Source of the DNA: Actinomycetes bacterium
GTDB taxonomy: Bacteria > Actinomycetota > Acidimicrobiia > Acidimicrobiales > Bog-793
Direction of reading: 5' to 3'
DNA: 32,827 bases
Assembly: GCA_021821585.1 (NCBI GenBank)
Contig: JAKACF010000003.1
Location: 1-32,827 of the forward strand
This document shows, in pieces, positions 22,550 through 30,696 of the stretch. Position 1 is the stretch's first letter. Each line of letters begins with the position of its first letter. The position numbers and the translations under genes were made by a program. The notes under the pieces were generated by a model. It was given only the letters and a program-made list of their open reading frames with translations, was not told where the DNA came from and did not search any database.

Positions 22550-23476
22550 ATGGCGAGCTCCGCCGTCGCTCGGGACCGACGAAGCGGACGGGGGCGCCTG
22601 GCGTGGGCCGCGCTGGCCGCGCCCGGGGCGGCCTGGCTGCTGCTGCTCTTCGTCGTCCCCTTCTACGTCATGCTGACCGTGGCCGCCGGCCAGATCGACC
22701 TGTTCGGGAACGTCGTCCCGGTCTGGGACCCACTCCACTGGTCGGCCGCCAACTTCACGGCCATCTGGCGGGACGTGTCGGGTCCCTCCTCCTACATCGG
22801 CCCACCGGCCATCCGGACGCTCGCCTACACGGCCATGGCGGCGGCCCTCTCGCTGCTCATCGCCTACCCGGTCGCCTACTTCGTGACGCGCTGCGCCGGG
22901 CGGCGAAAGACGCTCTTCCTCGTGCTGCTCGTGGCGCCGTTCTGGGTCAGCTACATGATGCGGATGCTCGCCTGGATCGACCTGCTCGGACAGAACGGCT
23001 TCATCAACAGGTCCTTCGCCTTCTTCCACCTCCCGGGCGGCGGCGTGAACTGGCTCGGCGGCCAGGCAGCCACCGTCATCGCCGGCCTCGTCTACGGCTA
23101 CATCCCCTACCTCATCCTCGTCCTCTACGCCGGGCTCGACCGCATCGACCCGAGCCTGCTCGAGGCGGCGCGCGATCTCGGCTGCTCGCGGACGAAGACC
23201 TTCTTGCGCGTGACCCTCCCTCTCTCCAAGCCGACGATCATCGCCGGCACCTTCATCACCGTCCTGCCGATGCTGGGCGACTACTACACGAACCAGCTGC
23301 TCTCGGCGGCACCGGGGACGACGATGATCGGCAACGTCATCGAGGGCCAGCTCGGCCAGCCCGGTGAACAGGGACAGGGTGCCGCCCTCGCCCTCCTGCT
23401 CCTCGTGGTCCTGCTCGTCCCGATGATCTGGTACGCCGTCTCGACGGCCCGTGCCTCGCGGGAGAACCTCGCGTGA
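22550..23476 (+). CDS. potB: Polyamine-type ABC transporter permease (PotB-like)
   Basis: Inner-membrane permease of 308 aa with six predicted TM segments and the cytoplasmic EAA loop EAARDLGCSRTKTFLRVTLPLSKP that docks on the ATPase. N-terminal LLFVVPFYVMLTVAAGQ and the middle LLVAPFWVSYMMRMLAWIDLLGQNGFIN are typical of PotB/PotH. It starts 12 bases after the binding-protein stop and overlaps the next permease by 4 bp. Confidence 0.92.
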   Translation: MASSAVARDRRSGRGRLAWAALAAPGAAWLLLLFVVPFYVMLTVAAGQIDLFGNVVPVWDPLHWSAANFTAIWRDVSGPSSYIGPPAIRTLAYTAMAAALSLLIAYPVAYFVTRCAGRRKTLFLVLLVAPFWVSYMMRMLAWIDLLGQNGFINRSFAFFHLPGGGVNWLGGQAATVIAGLVYGYIPYLILVLYAGLDRIDPSLLEAARDLGCSRTKTFLRVTLPLSKPTIIAGTFITVLPMLGDYYTNQLLSAAPGTTMIGNVIEGQLGQPGEQGQGAALALLLLVVLLVPMIWYAVSTARASRENLA

Positions 23477-24426
23477 GCGTCCTCACCCGGGAGGGTCCCG
23501 ACGAGCTGCTGCCGGGCGCACCCGAGACGAGCCGCCCGCCGGGGGCGCCGCGCCGCCTCCTCCGCCGCAGGCGCCTCTGGCGCCGGCCGGTCTTCCTCGA
23601 GGCCTTCACCTGGCTGTACCTGATCTGGTCGATCGTCCCGATCGGGATCGCCGTGCTCTTCTCGTTCAACAAGGGCCGCTCCCAGTCGGTCTGGCAGGGC
23701 TTCTCGTGGCGGTGGTACGTCACCGACCCCACCAACTCGGTCCTCCACAACCCCGAGCTCCACCAGGCCGTCGTCCAGACCCTCGTGCTCGCTGCCCTGA
23801 CGACGCTCATCACCGTGCCGATCGGGGTCGCCTTCGCCATCGGCATCGACCGGTGGAGGACCCGGACCGCCTCCGGCCTCAACTTCGTCATGATCTTCTC
23901 CTTCGTCGTGCCCGAGCTGCTGCTCGCCATCGCCCTCTTTTTCGTCGTGACCGTCCTGCTGCGCGTCGTCCCGCTCGGGACGCCGGCGGAGGTCGCCGGC
24001 CTCGTGGTCTGGAACCTGAGCTGGCCGGCCATCGTCGTCCGGGCGCGGCTCGTCACCATCGGCCGCGTCTACGAGGAGGCGGCAACGGACCTCGGGGCCT
24101 CGAGGATGCGGGCCATCGGCAGGGTGCTGATGCCGATGCTGCTGCCGGCGATCTTCGCGAGCGCCGTCCTCGTCTTCGCCGGGGTGGTCGACGACTTCGT
24201 GATCGTCGAGCAGCTCTCCTCGACCGCCGCCACCCAGCCGATGTCCGTGCTCATCTACTCGAACGTCCACGGCGGGCTCGCCGGGCCCGCCCTCAACGCC
24301 CTCGCCACGCTCATGCTCGCCTTCTCGCTCGTGGTCGCCGGGCTCGGGTACGTCGCCTACCGCTTCATGACCCGGGGCGAGCGGCGCACCACGACCGAGG
24401 CGCTCACGAGCATCGCAGGGATGTGA
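23473..24426 (+). CDS. potC: Polyamine-type ABC transporter permease (PotC-like)
   Basis: Second permease, 317 aa, six predicted TM segments after a longer polar, Arg/Pro-rich N-terminus of about 45 residues. The EAA loop is EEAATDLGASRMRAIGRVLMPMLLPAI. The segments YLIWSIVPIGIAVLFSFNKGRS and VVDDFVIVEQLSS are typical of PotC/PotI. GTG start inside the stop of the preceding permease gene (GTGA overlap), indicating translational coupling and a heterodimeric channel. Confidence 0.92.
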   Translation: MSVLTREGPDELLPGAPETSRPPGAPRRLLRRRRLWRRPVFLEAFTWLYLIWSIVPIGIAVLFSFNKGRSQSVWQGFSWRWYVTDPTNSVLHNPELHQAVVQTLVLAALTTLITVPIGVAFAIGIDRWRTRTASGLNFVMIFSFVVPELLLAIALFFVVTVLLRVVPLGTPAEVAGLVVWNLSWPAIVVRARLVTIGRVYEEAATDLGASRMRAIGRVLMPMLLPAIFASAVLVFAGVVDDFVIVEQLSSTAATQPMSVLIYSNVHGGLAGPALNALATLMLAFSLVVAGLGYVAYRFMTRGERRTTTEALTSIAGM

Positions 24427-24463
24427 GCATGCGTCGGCCCGAGCAGGAAGGAGGTGAGGCCCC

Positions 24464-25606
24464 GTGCCAGGCGGCACCGTCACCCTCAAGAACCTGAGCA
24501 AGCGCTTCGGCGATCACCTCGCCGTCGACCGGATCTCCCTCGAGGTGCGAGCAGGTGAGTTCTTCTCCCTGCTCGGCCCGTCGGGATGCGGGAAGACCAC
24601 GACCCTCAGGATGATCGCCGGCTTCGAGGAGCCGACCGAGGGCGACATCGTCCTCGACGGCGACGAGGTCGGGCACCTCCCTCCGAACCGGCGGCCGGTG
24701 AACACCGTCTTCCAGAGCTACGCCCTCTTCCCCTTCCTCGACGTCGCCGAGAACGTCGCCTTCGGCCTCCGCTACCAGAGCGCGACCAAGGCGGAGGTGC
24801 GCCGGCGCGTCGGGGAGATGCTCGAGCTGGTGCAGCTGTCGGGTTACGAGAAGCGCCGGCCCGGCCAGCTGTCGGGGGGTCAGCAGCAACGCGTCGCCCT
24901 CGCCCGTGCCCTCGTGCTCAACCCCTCGGTGCTCCTCCTCGACGAGCCCCTCGGGGCGCTCGACGCGAAGCTCCGCCGGGCGCTGCAGATCGAGCTCAAG
25001 TCAATCCAGGAGCGCGTCGGGATCACCTTCCTCTACGTCACCCACGACCAGGAGGAGGCGCTCACCATGTCGGACCGGATCGCGGTCATGTCGAACGGGC
25101 ACATCGCCCAGCTCGGCTCGCCGCGGGAGGTCTACGAGGAGCCGGCGGACGCCTACGTGGCGGACTTCCTCGGCGTCTCGAACCTCATGGACGGGACGGT
25201 CACCGGGGCCGGCTCGGCCTCACGGCCCTGCGAGGTGGCCGTCGGGGAGTTCCGCCTCGAGGCGGCCTGCGGTGCCGTCGGGGCCACGGGGGCCGTGAAG
25301 CTCGCCATCCGGCCCGAGCGCATCTCGCTGCTCGGCTTCGACAAGCCCGGGCCGAACCGGCTCCCCGGCATGGTCGAGCGGACCGTCTTCCTCGGCAACG
25401 CCACCCAGGTGGTCGTCCGCCTGGCGGCCGGCATGGCGCTGCAGGCGCTCGTGCGCAACGACGACGGCGCCGCCGCCTTCGAGCCGGGCCTCCCGGTCCA
25501 GGTGGACCTTGCGCGAGAGGCCCTCAGAGTCCTCGAGGGCGGCGGGGTGTCGGTGGCGGCGATCCGGGAGGAGACGCTCGGCGACGTCGCCGGGCTGCTC
25601 GTCTGA
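24464..25606 (+). CDS. potA: Polyamine-type ABC transporter ATPase (PotA-like)
   Basis: ATP-binding subunit of 380 aa. Walker A GPSGCGKTT (38-46), Q-loop VFQSYALFP, signature LSGGQQQRV (136-144), Walker B VLLLDEPLGALD (156-167) and the H-loop YVTHDQEEALTMSDRI are all intact. A C-terminal TOBE/MOP-like regulatory domain follows (about 240-350; IRPERISLL, RTVFLGNATQVVVRL). GTG start with AAGGAGGTGA six bases upstream. It is last in the importer operon, 37 bases after the second permease and convergent with tetR. Confidence 0.93.
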   Translation: MPGGTVTLKNLSKRFGDHLAVDRISLEVRAGEFFSLLGPSGCGKTTTLRMIAGFEEPTEGDIVLDGDEVGHLPPNRRPVNTVFQSYALFPFLDVAENVAFGLRYQSATKAEVRRRVGEMLELVQLSGYEKRRPGQLSGGQQQRVALARALVLNPSVLLLDEPLGALDAKLRRALQIELKSIQERVGITFLYVTHDQEEALTMSDRIAVMSNGHIAQLGSPREVYEEPADAYVADFLGVSNLMDGTVTGAGSASRPCEVAVGEFRLEAACGAVGATGAVKLAIRPERISLLGFDKPGPNRLPGMVERTVFLGNATQVVVRLAAGMALQALVRNDDGAAAFEPGLPVQVDLAREALRVLEGGGVSVAAIREETLGDVAGLLV

Positions 25607-25622
25607 GCGCCCGACCCACCGC

Positions 25623-25646
25623 CTCGCTGCCGGGCGGGCCGGCGAG
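25623..25646. terminator. GC-rich hairpin between convergent importer and tetR genes
   Basis: CTCGCTG and CGGCGAG can pair (seven pairs including one G-T) around a ten-base loop in the 42-base convergent gap. There is no T-run, so it is a weak candidate for a bidirectional terminator. Confidence 0.25.
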
Positions 25647-25648
25647 CC

Positions 25649-26338
25649 TCAGCGGCGCCCCGCCCGCTTGCGGACGCGTCGGCCGGAGGGGACGAAGCCG
25701 AGCTGCTGGGCGGCCACGGCGATGGCGAGCTCGAAGGCGCGCTGGGCGTCGACGACGGGGTCCTCGAGCACGATCTGGATCGCCAGCCCGTCCAGGAGGG
25801 CCGTGAAGCCGACGGCGAAGTCGTCCACCGAGACCTCCTGGAATTCTCCGGCCTGCATGCCGTCGCGGACGATCTGGCGGATCGTCTCGCGGAAGCGCTC
25901 GTCGGACTCCTCCCGGACGCGGCGCACCTCCTCGTTCCGCAGCGCCTGGGCCCACAGGTCGAGCCAGAGCGCCCATGGCTCCTCCACCGACCCGGGCACC
26001 GCCGGCAGGCAGCTCATCGAGACGACCTCCTCGAGCCGCCCCGCCGCAGAGGGGATCTGGCCCGTCTGCCGGGCCATCTCGGCGTACCAGCCCTCCTCGG
26101 CCTGCCGCATCGCCTCGGCGAGCAGCCGGTCCTTGGTCTTGAAGTAGTAGATGACGAGGGCGGGGCTCACCCCGGCCCGCTCGGAGACGTCCGCGATCCG
26201 GGTCTCGGGAAAACCGCGTTCCATGATGACGTCGATCGCGGCCGAGAGGATCTGGGTCCGCCGGGCGTCGGGCAGGCCGTCGAGGCTGGTCTCCGATGTG
26301 GTGGTCACCCGCAACCGTCCTTCCTTCTCGGCGGACAC
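25649..26338 (-). CDS. TetR/AcrR-family transcriptional regulator
   Basis: Regulator of 229 aa. The N-terminal DNA-binding domain (about 24-70: ARRTQILSAAIDVIMERGFPETRIADVSERAGVSPALVIYYFKTKDRLLAEAM) is a textbook TetR helix-turn-helix. The C-terminal part (about 85-210) resembles the BetI-type ligand domain (EPWALWLDLWAQALRNEEV, FRETIRQIVRDGM). It ends in a basic tail. GTG start with GGAGAGGG a few bases upstream; GTG and TTG codons within the next 11 codons are alternatives. It is divergent from the FAD oxidoreductase with operator O3 between, the usual arrangement for an autoregulated local repressor. O1, O2 and O4 are its likely other targets. The BetI resemblance hints at, but does not prove, a quaternary-amine or related effector. 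Confidence 0.9.
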   Translation of the reverse strand: MSAEKEGRLRVTTTSETSLDGLPDARRTQILSAAIDVIMERGFPETRIADVSERAGVSPALVIYYFKTKDRLLAEAMRQAEEGWYAEMARQTGQIPSAAGRLEEVVSMSCLPAVPGSVEEPWALWLDLWAQALRNEEVRRVREESDERFRETIRQIVRDGMQAGEFQEVSVDDFAVGFTALLDGLAIQIVLEDPVVDAQRAFELAIAVAAQQLGFVPSGRRVRKRAGRR

Positions 26339-26362
26339 GGCCCTCTCCGTCGCGCACGGGCC

Positions 26363-26407
26363 TTGTCCGACTGTAACAGCGCTGGATAGACTGAACAGTC
26401 AGTCAAT
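26363..26407 (+). promoter_or_regulatory. Promoter with TetR-type operator O3 (oxidoreductase / tetR)
   Basis: The inverted repeat GACTGAACAGTCAGTC (26389-26404), extending to 26386-26407 with one mismatch between the outer arms, overlaps a -10-like TAGACT. A -35-like TTGTCC lies 18 bases upstream, the same geometry as at O1. It lies between divergent tetR and the oxidoreductase gene, 27 bases before the latter's ATG. Confidence 0.72.
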
Positions 26408-26434
26408 CACGGGAGCCGACGAACGGAGGACGGG

Positions 26435-28069
26435 ATGCCAGCGGACTACGACGCCGTCGTCGTCGGAGGAGGCCACAACGGGCTCGTCGCCGGGGCGTAC
26501 CTGGCGAGGGCCGGGATGCGGACCGTCGTGCTCGAGTCCCGCCACAAGACCGGCGGGGCGGCGACGACCGACTCGCCCTGGCCGGAGGCGCCCGAGTTCA
26601 AGGTGACGCGCCTGTCCTATGTCATGAGCCTCATGCCGAGGACCATCCTCGAGGACCTCTCCCTCGAGCGGCACGGCTACAAGGTCTACCCCATGGGCCC
26701 CTACTACCAGGCCTTCCCCGACGGCCGTTCGATCCAGATCTGGGCCGACGACTCACGGCGCAACTACGAGCAGATCGCCAAGTTCTCCCGGCGCGACGCC
26801 GAGGCGATGCCGCGCTGGGACGCCTGGCTCGGTGGCCTCGCCGACGTGCTCGGGCCGATGCTGCTCACGGTGCCGCCGAAGCTCGGCTCGAAGCGGCCGG
26901 GCGACCTCGCCGGCCTGCTGCGAATGGCCTGGCGCCACCGGGGCCTCGACGTCCGGAGGATCGGCGACGTCACGCGCCTCATGACGATGTCGATCGCCGA
27001 CCTGCTCGACGACTGGTTCGAGACCTGGCAGGTGAAGGCGCCGATCGCCGTCAACGGGGTCATCGGCACCTGGGCCGGCCCCTACGAGCCGGGCACCGCC
27101 TACGTCATGGCGCACCACTCGATCGGCGACGTCGGCGACGGCCACCTCGGCAGCTGGGGCTACCCCGAGGGCGGGATGGGCGCCGTCGCCGACGCCATCG
27201 CCCGCGCCGCGAGGACCTTCGGCGTCGAGATCCGCACCGACGCCCGGGTCGCCCGCACCCTCGTCCGCAACGGTGCCGCCACGGGAGTCGCGCTCGACAA
27301 CGGCGACGAGCTGCACGCCCCGGTCGTCGTGACGAGCCTCCATCCCCGGACCGCCTTCCTCGAGCACCTCGCCCGCGAGGAGCTGCCGGACGACTTCGTC
27401 AACGACATCGAGCACTGGAAGACGCGTAGCGGCGTCGTGAAGATCAACCTCGCCCTGTCCGAGCTGCCCGACTTCATCGCCGATCCCGGCACGAACCTGC
27501 AGTCCCACCACACGGGCTCGGTGGAGATGGCGCCCTCCATGGAGTACATGGAGCGGGCCTTCCTCGACGCGAGGGAGGGACGGGCCGCCGAGCGCCCCTT
27601 CAGCGACTCGGTCATCCCGAGCACCTTCGACAGGACGCTCTGCCCGGAGGGGACCCACGTCATGTCGCTGTTCAGTCAGTGGGTGCCGGCCGACTGGGCC
27701 GACGAGCCGCACGAGGTGGAGCTCGAGGCCTACGCCGACCGCCTCATCGCGCAGTACGACGAGCTCGCCCCGAACTTCAAGGCGTCCATCCTGCACCGCG
27801 ACATCGTCGGCCCGCACGAGATGCAGCGGGACTACGGCCTCGTCGGCGGGAACATCTTCCACGGCGAGCTCTCGGTCGAGCAGCTCTTCCACATGCGGCC
27901 GGCCCCGGGGTTCGCCGACTACCGCACGCCGGTGCGCGGGCTGTACTACGCGAGCTCGGCCACCCATGCCGGCGGCGGGGTCTGCGGCATCCCCGGCTAC
28001 CAGGCGGCAAAGGCGGCCCTGTCCGACCGGCGCTCGGCAGGGCGGCGCGCACGGCTCCGGGCCAAATGA
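26435..28069 (+). CDS. FAD-dependent oxidoreductase, CrtI/PYROXD2-like (phytoene-desaturase fold)
   Basis: Flavoprotein of 544 aa. The N-terminal dinucleotide-binding motif is VVGGGHNGLVAGAYLARAG (Gly11 to Gly16), followed by VLESRHKTGGAATT. The C-terminal FAD segment is GLYYASSATHAGGGVCGIPGYQAAKAAL. Between them are WGYPEGGMGAVADAIARAA and LHPRTAFL, typical of the phytoene-desaturase-like/PYROXD2 branch. This branch is often annotated as carotenoid enzyme, but no carotenoid genes are nearby and the regulon context argues for oxidation of an amine or acyl intermediate. GGAGGA is five bases before the ATG; operator O3 is just upstream. Its stop overlaps the start of the acyl-CoA synthetase (ATGA). 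Confidence 0.88.
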   Translation: MPADYDAVVVGGGHNGLVAGAYLARAGMRTVVLESRHKTGGAATTDSPWPEAPEFKVTRLSYVMSLMPRTILEDLSLERHGYKVYPMGPYYQAFPDGRSIQIWADDSRRNYEQIAKFSRRDAEAMPRWDAWLGGLADVLGPMLLTVPPKLGSKRPGDLAGLLRMAWRHRGLDVRRIGDVTRLMTMSIADLLDDWFETWQVKAPIAVNGVIGTWAGPYEPGTAYVMAHHSIGDVGDGHLGSWGYPEGGMGAVADAIARAARTFGVEIRTDARVARTLVRNGAATGVALDNGDELHAPVVVTSLHPRTAFLEHLAREELPDDFVNDIEHWKTRSGVVKINLALSELPDFIADPGTNLQSHHTGSVEMAPSMEYMERAFLDAREGRAAERPFSDSVIPSTFDRTLCPEGTHVMSLFSQWVPADWADEPHEVELEAYADRLIAQYDELAPNFKASILHRDIVGPHEMQRDYGLVGGNIFHGELSVEQLFHMRPAPGFADYRTPVRGLYYASSATHAGGGVCGIPGYQAAKAALSDRRSAGRRARLRAK

Positions 28070-30168
28070 GCCTCGAGCGGATGCTCGAGGCCCGTTCGGT
28101 CGCCCTCGTCGGCGCCACCCCCCGACCCGGCTCGCTCGGGATGCGGGCCCTCACCGAGCTCGAGCGCAGTCCCGGCCGGCCGTCCATCCACCTCGTCAAC
28201 CCTGGCCGCGCCGGGACCGCGATCGCCGGTCGCTCCGTCGTCGCCTCTCTCGGGGAGGTGGCGGACGAGGTGGACCTCGTCCTGGCTGCGGTCGGGGACG
28301 CCAGCCTCGAAGCGGTGCTGACCGACGCCGCTCGATGCGGGGCGGCGGGCGCCGTCGTCTTCGGCAGCGCCGTCGACCCGGTCACGCCCGGGGACTCCAG
28401 GGCCTTCCGGGCCCGCCTCGCCGCCATCGCCCGGGACGCCGGCATGGCGCTGTGCGGTGGGGGCTGCATGGGCTTTGTCTCACAGGGCCTGCGGGCCATC
28501 GGCTACCTGGAGCGCGACCCCCTGGCGAGAGGACCGGTGGCGCTCGTCACCCACTCCGGCTCGGCGTTCTCGGCGCTGCTTCGCGCCGAGCGACCCTTCG
28601 CCTGGTCGCTGGCGGTCTCCTCCGGCCAGGAGCTCGTCACGACGACGGCGGACTACCTCGAGTACGCCCTCGGGCTGCCCGAGACCGGCCTCGTCGCCCT
28701 CGTCGCCGAGACGCTGCGGGACGTGCCGCGGCTTCGCGCCGCCCTCGAGGCGGCGGCCGAACGGGACATCCCGGTGGTCGCCCTGCCCGTCGGCACCTCG
28801 GAGAGCGGCCGGGCGATGGTGGCGGCGCACTCGGGCGCGCTCGCCGGTGGAGCCGCCGCCTTCGAGGCCCTCTTCCGCGCCCACGGGGTGGTGCAGGTCG
28901 CCGATCTCGCCGAGCTGTGCGACACCGTCGAGCTCCTCCTCGCCGCCCGCCGGCACCGTGGCTCGACCCGACCGGGAGGAGCGCTGGCGGCGGTGCTCGA
29001 CTCGGGAGCCGAGCGCGCGCTGCTCGTCGACGTGGCCGACGAGCTCGGTGTCCCCTTCGCCGCGGTGTCGCCGGCGACCACCGCACGGCTCGAGGAGCTC
29101 CTCGACCCCGGGCTGCCGGCCACCAACCCGCTCGACGTCTGGGGGTCCGGGCGCTCGACCGAGGAGCTGTTCACCGAGACCCTCCTCGCCCTGTCGAGGG
29201 ACGCCTCCGTCTCGGTCGTCGCCCTGGCGGTCGACCTCGTCCCCGAATTCGACGGCGACGACTCCTACCGGAGCGCCGCCCTGGCGGTGGCCGCCCGGTC
29301 CGAGGTCCCGGTCTGCGTCCTCTCCCACGTCCCGAGCGCGCTCGACCGGGAGGCGGCGGCGCGCCTGCGGGCTGCCGGCGTGGCCGTCCTCGAAGGGACG
29401 CGCCCGGGCCTCGCCGCCCTCGGGCACCTCCTCTCCCGGGCCGAGGGGTCGCCGGGGGAACGGGGCCGGACGCCCGGGCCGGACGCCGACCGCCGGGAGC
29501 GCTGGCGGGCCCGGCTCGCCGACGGCCCGCTCCGCCCCGACGAGGCGGTCGCGATGCTCGCCGACTACGGCATCGCCTCGCCGGCGACACGGGTCGTCGG
29601 CGACGAGAGGGCCGCCGTGGCGGCGGCCGCCGAGATCGGCTTCCCCGTCGCCCTGAAGACGGCCGCGGGGGACCTCGCCCACAAGTCCGAGGTCGGCGGC
29701 GTCGTGCTCGGCCTGCGCGACGCGGACGGAGTGGCCGCCGCCTACGGCGACCTCTGTCGGCGGCTCGGGCCGGCGGCGGTCGTGTGCGCGATGGCCCCCG
29801 AGGGCGTCGAGCTCTCCCTCGGCGTCCTCCGCGACCCCCTCGTCGGCCCGCTCGTCGTCGTCGGCGCCGGGGGGGTCCTCGTCGAGCTGATCGCCGACCG
29901 CGCCGTCGCCCTCCCGCCCGTCGGGCCCGAGGCAGCCGCCACGATGGTGTCGGGGCTCCGCCTCGCCCGCCTGCTCGAGGGCTTCCGGGGCGGGCCGCCT
30001 GCGGACCTCGGCGCCGTCGCGAGGGCGATCACCTCGATGTCGGCGCTCGCCACCGAGCTCGGGGCCGACCTCTCCGCCGTCGAGGTCAACCCGCTGTCGT
30101 GCGGCCCCTCCGGTGCCCTCGCCCTCGACGTCCTCGTCGAGGGGCGCTGTGCTCAGAAGATGACGTAG
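28066..30168 (+). CDS. ADP-forming acyl-CoA synthetase (acetate--CoA ligase family), fused alpha-beta
   Basis: Single-chain enzyme of 700 aa that interconverts acyl-CoA plus ADP and phosphate with acid, CoA and ATP. The CoA-binding domain is at about 1-125 (RSVALVGATPRPGSLGMRAL), followed by the succinyl-CoA-ligase-like domains (about 150-460) with THSGSAFSALL and AAHSGALAGG. His255 in the latter is the predicted phosphorylated histidine. The ATP-grasp domain is at about 485-700, with MLADYGIASPATRVV, LKTAAGDLAHKSEVGGVVLGL, VGAGGVLVEL and VEVNPL. The start was set at the ATG overlapping the previous stop, although the frame is open further 5'. It could recover ATP from an acyl-CoA made in the pathway or activate an acid entering it. 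Substrate unknown. The last 16 bases overlap the convergent cupin gene. Confidence 0.9.
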   Translation: MSLERMLEARSVALVGATPRPGSLGMRALTELERSPGRPSIHLVNPGRAGTAIAGRSVVASLGEVADEVDLVLAAVGDASLEAVLTDAARCGAAGAVVFGSAVDPVTPGDSRAFRARLAAIARDAGMALCGGGCMGFVSQGLRAIGYLERDPLARGPVALVTHSGSAFSALLRAERPFAWSLAVSSGQELVTTTADYLEYALGLPETGLVALVAETLRDVPRLRAALEAAAERDIPVVALPVGTSESGRAMVAAHSGALAGGAAAFEALFRAHGVVQVADLAELCDTVELLLAARRHRGSTRPGGALAAVLDSGAERALLVDVADELGVPFAAVSPATTARLEELLDPGLPATNPLDVWGSGRSTEELFTETLLALSRDASVSVVALAVDLVPEFDGDDSYRSAALAVAARSEVPVCVLSHVPSALDREAAARLRAAGVAVLEGTRPGLAALGHLLSRAEGSPGERGRTPGPDADRRERWRARLADGPLRPDEAVAMLADYGIASPATRVVGDERAAVAAAAEIGFPVALKTAAGDLAHKSEVGGVVLGLRDADGVAAAYGDLCRRLGPAAVVCAMAPEGVELSLGVLRDPLVGPLVVVGAGGVLVELIADRAVALPPVGPEAAATMVSGLRLARLLEGFRGGPPADLGAVARAITSMSALATELGADLSAVEVNPLSCGPSGALALDVLVEGRCAQKMT

Positions 30169-30509
30169 ACCTTCCGCAGCGTCTCGTGGATCTCCCACGT
30201 GCCGGTCCAGCCGACCGGGAAGACGACGTTGTCACCCGGGCCGATCTCGACGGGCTCCCCGTCGGTCGGCGTCACCGTCATCGACCCGGAGAGGACGTGG
30301 ATGAACTCGTTCTCCTCCTGCACCCAGTACGACGGCCCCGGCGTGCACTCCCAGATGCCCATCTCGGCCCCGTCGTGGGACCAGGCCGTGAGCCCGGAGG
30401 CGGCCATCGCCGGCCCCGTCGCCTCCTCGAGCGGCCCCCAGTCCTCGAGCGCCGCCGCGGCGGCCTCGTGCACGAGGGCGAGGGGCGGGGCGATGCGTGC
30501 GTCGGTCAT
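30153..30509 (-). CDS. Cupin protein (DUF861/Cupin_3)
   Basis: Small soluble beta-barrel protein of 118 aa. Features include GIWECTPGPSYWVQEENEFIHVLSGSMTVTPTDGEPVEIGPGDNVVFPVGWTGTWEIHETLRKVYVIF-like spacing in order: the ExxFIHVLSG strand near residue 75, the PGDNVVFPxGWxGxW turn near 97-105, and a KVYVI end. This is the DUF861 group that includes ureidoglycine aminohydrolase-like and EutQ-like domains. The usual His metal ligands are only partly present, so a non-catalytic or different role is possible. The ATG has AAAGGA ten bases upstream; the frame is open 45 codons further 5' but that part is low-complexity intergenic sequence. It is divergent from the acyl-CoA dehydrogenase, and operator O4 in the shared 187-base gap may serve both. 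Confidence 0.82.
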   Translation of the reverse strand: MTDARIAPPLALVHEAAAAALEDWGPLEEATGPAMAASGLTAWSHDGAEMGIWECTPGPSYWVQEENEFIHVLSGSMTVTPTDGEPVEIGPGDNVVFPVGWTGTWEIHETLRKVYVIF

Positions 30510-30658
30510 GACGGTGCGGTCCTTTCTCCGGTGAAGGCGTGCCACGAGCTCGGCGCGGGTCGTCCGACCGGAGCCGACGTGTGACGGGTTTCCGCCCACC
30601 GCCGGTGCCGGTCGCTTCGCCGCCCTGGCCGGGCCCGTGCGCACGGACGAACCTTGGC

Positions 30659-30680
30659 ATAAACTGAACAGTCAGTCAAT
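30659..30680 (+). promoter_or_regulatory. TetR-type operator O4 (acyl-CoA dehydrogenase)
   Basis: The 16-base core AACTGAACAGTCAGTC (30662-30677) and its flanks match O3 at 21 of 22 positions. It overlaps a -10-like TAAACT (30660-30665); no convincing -35 is visible. It lies 17 bases before the ATG of the acyl-CoA dehydrogenase and about 150 bases from the divergent cupin start. Confidence 0.7.
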
Positions 30681-30696
30681 CGCTGAGGAGCGCCCC

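Noticed and set aside
27668..27677. CTGTTCAGTC inside the FAD oxidoreductase gene, resembling an arm of the TetR operators
   Set aside because: Only about ten bases match, the partner arm is poor and the site is well inside a coding region far from any start; it could be chance.
26435..28069. Carotenoid biosynthesis (phytoene desaturase) assignment
   Set aside because: The fold is CrtI-like, but no phytoene synthase or other carotenoid gene is near, and the TetR operator plus coupling to an acyl-CoA synthetase point to another pathway.
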